Positions 1 to 4,970 are shown, counted from the stretch's first letter. The stretch is DNA of 5,062 nucleotides from Desulfobacterales bacterium (GCA_022013615.1 JAKLQB010000829.1:1-5062); one strand, 5' to 3'. Notes: a model not told the origin generated them from the sequence alone. Numbers and translations are program-made.

Positions 1-1188
1 AACATTGATACCTACCGCCCCTAATTGCCGCTTGATCACCTCGCCGTCACGGTCCGTAACGGATTCACCGGCCACGGTAATGTTTGAGGATAGAATCTCG
101 ACTTTCAATGGCCTGCCGTCCTTGGCGTAAAATCCGCCCGAACCCTTTGCATACCCCAGGGATTCCAATATCTGCCTCGCCTTGGCGGGATCAGGGGCAT
201 AGGTGGGGGTGCTGGGGTTGTAGAACTCGTGATCCGGGGAGAGCAGACCGAAAGATGCTGGAGAGCCAAATCCCCGGTGAGCCTTTTCAATAATCTCCTG
301 CTGGTTGATCGCGTGGGCCAAAGCCTGGCGGAAGCGCTTGTCATTAAAGGGATTTTTCTTGTGGTTGATCATAAGCTTCTTGTTCCAGCCTCGGGCATTT
401 GTTAGGATGACCATTCCCTTTTTCTCCAAGGGTTCGGCCATGTCAGGCTCGATGTTTGCCAGGTCCGCCTTGCCGGTAGACAGGGTAATGAGGGGTTTTC
501 CTGCCTTGACGTAGCTAAGGCGATCCGCCTTTGGCCGGCCCTGGTAATAGTCATCAAATGCTTCGTAGAGGTAGTTTCCCTTGGCCTTGTTGAAATCTTT
601 GAATTTATAAGGGCCGCAACCAATAAATGCCCTGGGATCGCTATATTTTTTCGGATCAGTAACATTCTCCCAGATGTGCCTGGGGAGAATGGGCATGACG
701 CCGCCCACATAGGCCATAAAGGGGGAGTAGGGCTTAGCCAGCTTGATTACCACCCTGTTAGGACCCTGAGCCTCAGCCCCAGCAACGTCCCCCAAGGGTA
801 CCCATTGGTAGGGATGCTTCTTATAGTAGTTCACAGTGAACACCACATCTTCGGCACTGAAAGGTTGCCCGTCGTGCCATTTGACCCCTTCCTGAAGCTC
901 GAAGGTAAAGGCCAGGGACTTGGGATCGTAGGTCCATTTCTTGGCCAAAGCCGGGATATAGCCTTTGTCATCTTTCCAGACAAGGGTGTCAAAGACCCAG
1001 CTCATGCGGACATAGCCAGGGCCCCGGGGATAATGGCGATAGGGATTTGGATATCCCCAGTCACCCTTGCTGTCTGCGATGCGCACCTCCTTAACCCCGG
1101 CCTGAGCCAATTGGGCAATAGAAGCCACAAGGCCAATCACAAGGAATAAGATCAACCTGCATACAAATAGTGTCATTCGTTTTTTCAT
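1..1188 (-). CDS. ABC transporter solute-binding protein, family 5 (peptide/nickel/opine type), C-terminus outside window
   Basis: The periplasmic binding component of a dipeptide/oligopeptide-type ABC importer: it captures a solute and delivers it to an inner-membrane permease pair. The frame is open for 396 codons from ATG at 1188-1186 to base 1, with no stop. The start follows a strong AAGGAGG five bases upstream. Residues 1-30 form a Sec signal peptide: basic MKKRM, a hydrophobic stretch, then a likely cut after AQA. The SBP_bac_5 hallmarks follow in order: a YIPALAKKW segment near 78-85, FELQEGVKWHDGQPFSAEDV at 96-115, FIGCGPYKF around 188-196, and FNDKRFRQALAHAI at 281-294. Family members have about 500-540 residues, so roughly the last 110-140 are beyond the edge. 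No lipobox cysteine lies at the cleavage site, so it is probably soluble or held by the permease. The family covers peptides, nickel, sugars and opines; the substrate cannot be read here. Permease and ATPase genes would be expected further left. Confidence 0.93.
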   Translation of the reverse strand, partial: MKKRMTLFVCRLILFLVIGLVASIAQLAQAGVKEVRIADSKGDWGYPNPYRHYPRGPGYVRMSWVFDTLVWKDDKGYIPALAKKWTYDPKSLAFTFELQEGVKWHDGQPFSAEDVVFTVNYYKKHPYQWVPLGDVAGAEAQGPNRVVIKLAKPYSPFMAYVGGVMPILPRHIWENVTDPKKYSDPRAFIGCGPYKFKDFNKAKGNYLYEAFDDYYQGRPKADRLSYVKAGKPLITLSTGKADLANIEPDMAEPLEKKGMVILTNARGWNKKLMINHKKNPFNDKRFRQALAHAINQQEIIEKAHRGFGSPASFGLLSPDHEFYNPSTPTYAPDPAKARQILESLGYAKGSGGFYAKDGRPLKVEILSSNITVAGESVTDRDGEVIKRQLGAVGINV

Positions 1189-1241
1189 GCTCTCCTCCTT
1201 TAAGATAAAAAACACCGTATCTCTGGCTTTTCAAACCAGGG

Positions 1242-1320
1242 AGAGCCTTCGTGGCTTTTTGAAATGATTTATTGGAAGGTTATTGTTCGGTCTTCTGGCC
1301 TGGAAGAGCCTTCGTGGCTT
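1242..1320. repeat. Direct repeat AGAGCCTTCGTGGCTT, two copies 63 bp apart
   Basis: Two identical 16-bp copies lie at 1242-1257 and 1305-1320. Each contains a small inverted repeat, AGCC-TTCGT-GGCT, and so could form a short hairpin. Both would lie in the 5' leader of the solute-binding protein gene if transcription starts near 1380. The role is unknown; they may be degenerate intergenic repeats rather than regulatory sites. Confidence 0.6.
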
Positions 1321-1386
1321 CAGGTTAGGTAAATGCGGAGATGGTTGCGCTACATTCCAGCAGGCTTCATGCCTTTTTGTTATGGA

Positions 1387-1415
1387 TCCTTAATTGTTTG
1401 CTCCTTCTTTGTCAA
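1387..1415 (-). promoter_or_regulatory. Possible sigma-70-type promoter for the solute-binding protein gene
   Basis: The minus strand has a perfect -35 hexamer TTGACA (1415-1410), a 17-bp spacer and TAAGGA (1392-1387) at the -10 position. The -10 match is weak because it lacks the final T, so the call rests mainly on the -35 box and the spacing. A start here would leave a leader of about 190 bases. Confidence 0.35.
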
Positions 1416-1424
1416 GTGTTTTAA

Positions 1425-1455
1425 GTACCAGACAAGGACTAAGTGTAACTGGTAC
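1425..1455. promoter_or_regulatory. 31-bp imperfect palindrome GTACCAG-N17-CTGGTAC, possible operator
   Basis: The arms GTACCAG (1425-1431) and CTGGTAC (1449-1455) are perfect complements. Next to them, ACA (1432-1434) and TGT (1444-1446) can also pair, with a two-base bulge. The centre lies about 25 bp upstream of the candidate -35 box for the solute-binding protein gene, which suits an activator or repressor site. No regulator can be named. Confidence 0.35.
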
Positions 1456-1475
1456 ATTGCCAAGTTATAGATGTT

Positions 1476-1701
1476 GGGGCCATGCGGGTCTCTTTTTTAA
1501 AGGCCGCAACATAAATTATTCCACCTCTCGCCCAACGCCCCCGTGACTCTAAAATACTACCTCAGCACAGGCGGAAAAGATGGCCGTTTATGGAACTGAT
1601 CTCTTATGGGGCTGTCCTCAGATGAATTTTAAGGCTAACCCGCCGTTCAATGAAATGAGGCAAGGCTTTGCGACCTTTAAAAAAGAGACCCGCATGGCCC
1701 C
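1476..1701. mobile_element. MITE-like element with 34-bp terminal inverted repeats
   Basis: The arms at 1476-1509 and 1668-1701 are reverse complements over 34 bp with one mismatch; the outer 28 bp (1476-1503 and 1674-1701) match perfectly. The ends read GGGGCCATGCGGGTCTC inward on both sides. The 158-bp interior has no convincing coding frame. Size, terminal symmetry and lack of a transposase fit a miniature inverted-repeat transposable element. No clear target-site duplication is visible in the flanks (ATGTT on the left, CCAGG on the right), so insertion is inferred from symmetry alone. A large RNA or DNA fold-back with another role is the alternative. Confidence 0.6.
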
Positions 1702-1770
1702 CCAGGAAATGAGATTATACCCGAACTTTTTGAGATGTTACGACTAAGTTATCTAATACACTAATCACAC

Positions 1771-1803
1771 AGAAAAAGGCAGAGCCGGGGAGGACTCTGC
1801 CTT
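1771..1803 (-). terminator. Rho-independent terminator of the small-protein operon
   Basis: On the minus strand a perfect 9-bp stem AAGGCAGAG/CTCTGCCTT (1803-1795 with 1784-1776) closes a C/G-rich loop and runs into TTTTTCT. The T tract lies only on this side, so it stops transcription coming from higher coordinates, that is, from the PEP-CTERM operon. It would also insulate the MITE-like element and the solute-binding protein gene from that transcription. Confidence 0.8.
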
Positions 1804-1872
1804 AGAAAAAAGTTTAGGAGGAAAAAGTTAGAGTTAGGCTGTTTGTTAACTATCCAACTGGGCCATTTAAAG

Positions 1873-1984
1873 AATAGCTTCCCATGATGCCGTTTTTTTC
1901 CCGATGCAATTCTTTTCCGGTCCCATTCCCATGAGGAGATCAGATCCACCCGGGAAAAGATGCACGCACACCCGAGAAGCTATT
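1873..1984. repeat. Imperfect fold-back sequence before the terminator
   Basis: Three nested complementary blocks occur in order: AATAGCTTC (1873-1881) with GAAGCTATT (1976-1984), TGCA on each side, and TCTTTTCC (1911-1918) with GGAAAAGA (1953-1960). Together they would fold about 112 bases into one long interrupted stem between the last small ORF and the terminator. It could be an RNA structure in the transcript's 3' region or a decayed inverted-repeat element. Confidence 0.4.
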
Positions 1985-2100
1985 TACAATGCCACCTCAG
2001 ACCCCCTTTTTTTAAGTGTTAACCTTTGGACGGCTTTGACCATCACCTGGTTATTATTTAGGTGTTGAAGTTGGGCGGCATTAAATATCGTTACCTTCAT
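1984..2100 (-). CDS. Possible 38-aa ORF, third in the small-protein operon
   Basis: The frame runs from ATG at 2100-2098 to TAA at 1986-1984 and encodes MKVTIFNAAQLQHLNN… ending KKRGSEVAL. No family is recognised. It has no membrane segment or signal peptide and a basic C-terminal half. The Shine-Dalgarno is weak (GTGAAAGACA before the ATG). It lies 61 bp downstream of the 47-aa gene on the same strand and upstream of the terminator, so it would be transcribed with the operon. A chance ORF of this length is quite possible. Confidence 0.25.
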   Translation of the reverse strand: MKVTIFNAAQLQHLNNNQVMVKAVQRLTLKKRGSEVAL

Positions 2101-2161
2101 TGTCTTTCACTGTTAGCAATGGAACAGAACTGCTGACCTTACTCAATTCCGTTTTCCCTGT

Positions 2162-2305
2162 TCACCCCTTCACCAACAAACGCTTGAAAATTAAAAATTC
2201 ATATATGCGGCACAGGGAAATAGCCAACTCTTTTGACACCCCGAGATCCCTCATACGACAGTAAATGTGAATTGGATTCATATAGTGTTGAAAAGCTGAT
2301 GCCAT
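2162..2305 (-). CDS. Small conserved-looking hypothetical protein, 47 aa
   Basis: ATG at 2305-2303 to TGA at 2164-2162. It is preceded by TTAGGAG with six bases before the ATG, one of the better ribosome binding sites in the window. The protein begins MASAFQHYMNPIHIYCRMRD, continues with LGVSKELAISLCRIYEFLIF and ends KRLLVKG. The order NP-hydrophobic-H-hydrophobic-YCR-RD-G-K-hydrophobic-CR-YE-IFKR looks like a short conserved protein, and I have an uncertain memory of similar small proteins in deltaproteobacterial genomes; no function is known to me. There is no signal peptide; the second half could be an amphipathic or membrane-associated helix with two cysteines (residues 16 and 32). It starts 57 bp after the PEP-CTERM-like gene, so co-transcription from the sigma-54 promoter is likely. 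The frame stays open for 22 codons after the TGA, which is within chance. Confidence 0.6.
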   Translation of the reverse strand: MASAFQHYMNPIHIYCRMRDLGVSKELAISLCRIYEFLIFKRLLVKG

Positions 2306-2362
2306 AATCTACTCCTAATTCTGCGCTGATGCTATCGAAAGGGCAAAATGCCGAATAGACAT

Positions 2363-2554
2363 TTATTTTCTAATAAGCTTCTTTCTTCCGATAGCAGAAA
2401 GACCTACCAGACCGGAGCCAAGTAAAAGCATGGCGGCTGGTCCAGGGACCCCCATCATAACCCCTTCTATGTCTATAAAACTGGCAAGTGCATTTCCTGC
2501 TATGAGCACCAATCCGCAAATCAATAAAAAAAGTATTACACCAATTTTTTTCAT
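2363..2554 (-). CDS. Minimal PEP-CTERM-type (VPGP variant) sorting-signal protein, 63 aa
   Basis: The protein is a Sec signal peptide (residues 1-24, MKKIGVILFLLICGLVLIAG then NALA) followed by about 12 residues and a C-terminal sorting signal. The tail reads VPGPAAMLLLGSGLVGL, then a basic end (GRKKLIRK). That is the tripartite PEP-CTERM layout: a short proline motif, a hydrophobic helix, then a basic cluster. Such tails are recognised by exosortase (EpsH/XrtA family) in exopolysaccharide-producing Gram-negatives. The usual VPEP is VPGP here, one base from a glutamate codon (GGA versus GAA). Typical PEP-CTERM proteins have 150-300 or more residues; this one has almost no mature domain, about a dozen residues (SFIDIEGVMMG). 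The start codon is preceded by purine-rich GGAAAGGAAACGATAAGG, a diffuse ribosome binding site. It could also be a small membrane protein or a remnant of a longer gene. No exosortase gene lies in the window. Confidence 0.75.
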   Translation of the reverse strand: MKKIGVILFLLICGLVLIAGNALASFIDIEGVMMGVPGPAAMLLLGSGLVGLSAIGRKKLIRK

Positions 2555-2647
2555 CCTTATCGTTTCCTTTCCTTACTGGACTGAACTGCTTGACTCTGTT
2601 TATGATCTACTTTTCAAGTTTGAAGTTAAAACTTGATTATTGTCATG

Positions 2648-2663
2648 AGCAAGTGATGTGCCA
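2648..2663 (-). promoter_or_regulatory. Sigma-54 (RpoN) promoter of the PEP-CTERM operon
   Basis: The minus strand reads TGGCACATCACTTGCT (2663-2648). This matches the -24/-12 consensus TGGCAC-N5-TTGCW exactly, with the preferred C just before it. GC at -13/-12 puts the transcript start near 2637, about 82 bases before the ATG at 2554. Such promoters need an enhancer-binding activator. In PEP-CTERM organisms the sigma-54-type response regulator PrsR is associated with these genes (family knowledge); its presence here is inferred. Confidence 0.8.
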
Positions 2664-2749
2664 GACGGAAAGGAATTGAACAAAAATGAGGGGAATTTTA
2701 TTTATGCTGAATTATCAAATAGTTATATCGTTGATGAGACCTTGACTTT

Positions 2750-2796
2750 GTTAGTAATAAACCATTCTGTCAAAGGGTATAAGAAGGGTCAGTAAT
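2750..2796. promoter_or_regulatory. Candidate activator sites: direct repeat GTYAGTAAT
   Basis: GTTAGTAAT (2750-2758) and GTCAGTAAT (2788-2796) lie 38 bp apart, about 115-160 bp upstream of the predicted sigma-54 start point. That is where enhancer-binding proteins usually bind. The sequence is short and A/T-rich, so chance is a real alternative. Confidence 0.2.
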
Positions 2797-2809
2797 TTGT
2801 TGCCAACTA

Positions 2810-2832
2810 ATAGTGTAATCTTCTACCACTAT
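2810..2832. promoter_or_regulatory. Inverted repeat ATAGTG-N11-CACTAT upstream of the sigma-54 promoter
   Basis: The perfect 6-bp arms at 2810-2815 and 2827-2832 are centred about 184 bp upstream of the predicted sigma-54 transcript start. That is a plausible upstream activating sequence for a dimeric response regulator. The rest of 2664-2917 is A/T-rich and holds no gene I can support. Confidence 0.25.
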
Positions 2833-2917
2833 ATTGAAAAAGAATCCCCACCCAAGTAACCTTATCTACGCTTACTATTGGCTTGACTCTTTTTAAGATC
2901 AAAATTAGTTTTAAAAA

Positions 2918-3994
2918 TCACATGTAAAGAATAGGCTTGAGACCTTTTCGTCTCCGAATGGCTTCCAGAAGGCCTACCGCTCCTGTCATCATATTATCCC
3001 CAAGAGGTGCTCCCATTACGATTGTCAACCGGGAATTCTTTACCAGGCTGCGCTTCGGACCGGTGGCCACAATTACATCTACATTTTGAAACCCAAAGGC
3101 CTGGCGCATATAAACGCCATGTCCTCCTTCTTCCAATATCTGTTTATGTTCCAATTTTCCATCAGCCAGTTCTACCAATAGAGACTCCAACCGTTCAAGG
3201 GTAATATCATGCGTATGGTATTCAAAAAAGCCTCCAATTTCACCTCCCTCAATGGCGGCACCCAGGGTATGGGAGGTCGCCACGTCGAGAATAAGCACCC
3301 TTTCTTTTGATCTTGCCTGCAAATCCATGGACGATCCTAATATAGCAGCCATTCCACTGTCCATAACATAGGCTTCATTAGCTGGGAATACCCTGGCACT
3401 ATCTGCTATGGAAGTGAGGCGATTGAAAGTGCTTGGGATTTCACCATTTTTGTAGAGCAAGGTATGGGGAAAAGGGTTCTCATCCAGACTGGTCTGAAAA
3501 ATATTGTGACGATAATCTAAGTGGGAGACACAAGCAGGTGCCACGCCATGATCCTGGGCACAAATTCCCATTACATCAAATTCAAAAGGGACACCAAATC
3601 CTTTAATAATGTGTTTTAACCGTTCCACGTCCAGGTCGCCAATGGCCAAATGGCTATACTTTGTATTCTTGCGCAAATCATCTGCTTCCAAATCTTCAAT
3701 AATTTTTATGCCCCAGGACCGCACTTTGTCTAAATTGTGATGAATCGTAGCAGCCGAAGAAACAGACATTATGACTTCTGCCTCCTGCGCCCGCTGCTTT
3801 AATACTGCTGATATGGGGCCTCCGCCCATCTCACATCCGGTGATCAAGAGATCCCCTTCAAGGCCTGCCACCTTTTCTGCCATGTACATAACAGGAGATT
3901 TAACTACAGCCTTATAGTGCAGTCCTGAATCAATATCATAATAGAGGACATCCATGGTTCCAGCACCAATATCCAGCATTAAAAATTTGCTCAT
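2918..3994 (-). CDS. DUF1786 family protein, predicted actin/Hsp70-fold ATPase, 358 aa
   Basis: The sequence resembles the DUF1786 family (sometimes labelled 'pyruvate formate-lyase activating' in databases, a label not supported by any radical-SAM CxxxCxxC motif here). Residues 5-20 (LMLDIGAGTMDVLYYD) match the phosphate-1 loop of the ASKHA superfamily: D8, G10, G12, D15. Residues 233-250 (VLILDVATSHTLGAAIEG) fit the phosphate-2 loop, and VATGPKR (309-315) lies where an adenosine motif would be. Other conserved-looking blocks are CEMGGGP (54-60), GICAQDHGVAP (143-153) and GAPLGDNMMTGAVG (328-341). The length is complete for the family. The start at 3994 has GAGGAGA seven bases upstream. There is no signal peptide, so it is cytoplasmic. 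It follows the truncated dehydrogenase fragment by 52 bp on the same strand and may use the same transcript. The biochemical role is unknown. Confidence 0.85.
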   Translation of the reverse strand: MSKFLMLDIGAGTMDVLYYDIDSGLHYKAVVKSPVMYMAEKVAGLEGDLLITGCEMGGGPISAVLKQRAQEAEVIMSVSSAATIHHNLDKVRSWGIKIIEDLEADDLRKNTKYSHLAIGDLDVERLKHIIKGFGVPFEFDVMGICAQDHGVAPACVSHLDYRHNIFQTSLDENPFPHTLLYKNGEIPSTFNRLTSIADSARVFPANEAYVMDSGMAAILGSSMDLQARSKERVLILDVATSHTLGAAIEGGEIGGFFEYHTHDITLERLESLLVELADGKLEHKQILEEGGHGVYMRQAFGFQNVDVIVATGPKRSLVKNSRLTIVMGAPLGDNMMTGAVGLLEAIRRRKGLKPILYM

Positions 3995-4046
3995 CGATCT
4001 TTCTCCTCACCCCAATAAAGAATCCAGGCCCATATGACGTGGATTT

Positions 4047-4286
4047 CTATTTTGAGCTAAACTGGACCATATCCACATCCCGCGTATCCGGAACCATAAT
4101 GAAGACCATATCCGATTTTTCTGCAACCTCCCTGGCGCTATTGCATGCAACCGCCCCACTATCAGCCAGTTCCTCCACAGGCCCCGGACTGCGGCTAAAG
4201 ACGTGAACCTTGTGTCCTGCCTTCACTAAATGACCTGCCATGGGTTTCCCCATAATCCCCAGTCCAATAAATCCGAGATCTGCCAT
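4047..4286 (-). pseudogene. N-terminal fragment of a 3-hydroxyisobutyrate dehydrogenase-family gene (79 of about 290 aa)
   Basis: Intact members are cytoplasmic NAD(P)-dependent beta-hydroxyacid dehydrogenases (3-hydroxyisobutyrate dehydrogenase, tartronate semialdehyde reductase and relatives). The start (ATG 4286-4284) has an excellent AAGGAGG six bases upstream. Residues 4-18 (LGFIGLGIMGKPMAG) are the family signature with the GxGxxG nucleotide loop at 8-13, and FIMVPDTRDVDMV at 62-74 is the fourth strand region. The protein then ends with QFSSK and TAG, where the family continues for about 210 residues. The substrate motif (DAPVSGG type), the catalytic lysine and the helical C-terminal domain are all missing. 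The other two frames between the stop and the DUF1786 start do not resume the gene, so this looks like a deletion rather than a single frameshift. The fragment could still be translated but cannot be a working dehydrogenase. Its upstream signals may now drive DUF1786. Confidence 0.75.
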
Positions 4287-4406
4287 ATGCCTCCTCCTTA
4301 AATATTGTGTAACCGTTCATGGGTTCAAAGCCCGCCCTGGTGCGACTCGTGGCATGATTCCAAACCTGCGCTTGAGTAGGCTTAGACTGTACTTTTCGCA
4401 TTTATA

Positions 4407-4724
4407 GTGCCGATGATCGGTCTGGGCCAGGGGTTCAAGGTTCGCCGAAAATCTGACTCCCGACCCAGCGGGTTTTCCGTGATTCCTGAATGGGAGGAAA
4501 TTTCCCATGAGATTATAGAGAAAATCCGACGGGGGGTGACAATCACCAGAGGTCGTGGAGGATACACGGGCAGGGAGGTGCAGATCTTGTACGCGGTCGT
4601 TAACTTCAGGGAGCTTTCCCGGCTCAAGCAAGTGATACGCCGTGTTGATCCCGATGCGTTTGTTGTGGTTACAGATACTCTCGAAGTGATGGGGCATGGC
4701 ATTGGCAACCAGCCCCACTGGTAA
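4407..4724 (+). pseudogene. C-terminal (DUF2179) fragment of a YitT-family membrane protein
   Basis: The translated 105 residues hold the cytoplasmic DUF2179 domain typical of the end of YitT-family proteins: a helix EWEEISHEIIEKI (28-40), RRGVTITRGRGGYTG (41-55), a strand (GREVQILYAVV), helix FRELSRLKQVI, then DPDAFVVVTD (81-90) and the closing EVMGHGIGNQPHW. Intact proteins have about 280 residues with five or six transmembrane helices first; none of these is present. The in-frame stop at 4383-4385 limits the frame, and the GTG at 4407 and ATG at 4413 have no Shine-Dalgarno. The strand upstream encodes the oppositely oriented dehydrogenase fragment. I therefore read it as a 5'-truncated relic, divergent from the truncated dehydrogenase. 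A stand-alone DUF2179 protein is possible but less likely without a ribosome binding site. Codon use looks normal, so the truncation may be recent. Confidence 0.7.
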
Positions 4725-4773
4725 ATGCAGGTGGGCAGTATGCCTTCGGGGCATGGTCCCGTCAACGGTTGTT

Positions 4774-4829
4774 GAAAGATGAACGTCGAACATCGAACAT
4801 CGAACGTCCAACATCGAATGTTGAATGGA
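4774..4829. repeat. Tandem 7-bp repeat, GAACRTC type (left copy)
   Basis: Seven consecutive 7-bp units from 4781 read GAACGTC, GAACATC, GAACATC, GAACGTC, CAACATC, GAATGTT and GAATGGA; GAAAGAT at 4774-4780 is a degenerate first unit. The divergence at the inner end, past the 76-bp arm, suggests slippage or decay there. Because 7 is not a multiple of 3, all frames read across it give 7-residue peptide repeats such as RTSNIER. Confidence 0.85.
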
Positions 4830-4949
4830 ATAAAACGTGTATCACTAATTAAAAAACCTGAACTATTAGATGATGTTTTGCAGAAAACAGAGGAATTAAT
4901 TAAAATTTTCGTTACGAGCATCAAAACGGCTGAAAAGAAAAAGAAATAG
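4818..4949 (+). pseudogene. 43-codon fragment resembling the C-terminal helix of a four-helix-bundle (IVS-type) protein
   Basis: ATG at 4818 falls inside the last period-7 units, and the frame ends at TAG (4947-4949). The protein has a short N-terminal part, then PELLDDVLQKTEELIKIFV followed by TSIKTAEKKKK. The pattern of E-L-L-x(5)-T/S-x-E-L-I-x-I-F/L-x(2)-S-I-K-T-A-K/E resembles the last helix of the 110-120-residue four-helix-bundle proteins first known from 23S rRNA intervening sequences (family knowledge; similarity judged by eye). There is no ribosome binding site; the frame starts in repeat DNA. It is probably the 3' remnant of a longer gene whose front has been replaced by the repeat, or else a chance A/T-rich ORF. 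Confidence 0.4.
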
Positions 4950-4970
4950 GTATTGTATGTTTTTTTTATT

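Larger units (their letters stand above)
1189..1475. other. Gene-free upstream region of the solute-binding protein gene
   Basis: No coding frame with a start, a ribosome binding site and recognisable content was found on either strand. The stretch holds a 16-bp direct repeat, a possible promoter and a palindrome (listed separately). It also holds a short hairpin at 1223-1239 (minus-strand stem CTGGTTT/AAGCCAG with one G-U pair, loop GAA) about 23 bases before the ribosome binding site of the solute-binding protein gene. Together these suggest a long, structured 5' leader, which is an inference. Confidence 0.5.

Noticed and set aside
676..1149. 157-aa plus-strand frame opposite the solute-binding protein gene
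   Set aside because: The minus-strand frame has a signal peptide, strong ribosome binding site and clear family motifs over the same bases, so this is an antisense shadow.
1359..1378. Small hairpin AGGC-TTCAT-GCCT followed by T's on the plus strand
   Set aside because: The stem is only 4 bp and no plus-strand gene precedes it, so a terminator is not supported.
1622..1747. 41-codon plus-strand frame (MNFKANPPFNEM…) across the right arm of the MITE-like element
   Set aside because: It has no ribosome binding site, overlaps the terminal inverted repeat and resembles no known family.
1761..1949. 62-aa minus-strand frame reading through the terminator
   Set aside because: It spans the terminator hairpin, has no family resemblance, and the terminator explains the sequence better.
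2890..2917. A/T inverted repeat TTTTTAA…TTAAAAA after the DUF1786 stop as a terminator
   Set aside because: It has only A-T pairs and a 14-base loop, which is too weak for an intrinsic terminator.
4320..4334. tRNA T-arm-like sequence GGGTTCAAAGCCC
   Set aside because: Only the three G-C pairs and a 7-base loop fit. The outer two stem pairs fail, no matching acceptor or anticodon arm lies upstream, and no CCA end follows. It is probably chance.
4299..4334. TTGAAC-N17-ATATTT promoter before the dehydrogenase fragment
   Set aside because: The -10 match is poor and would put the transcript start inside the ribosome binding site.
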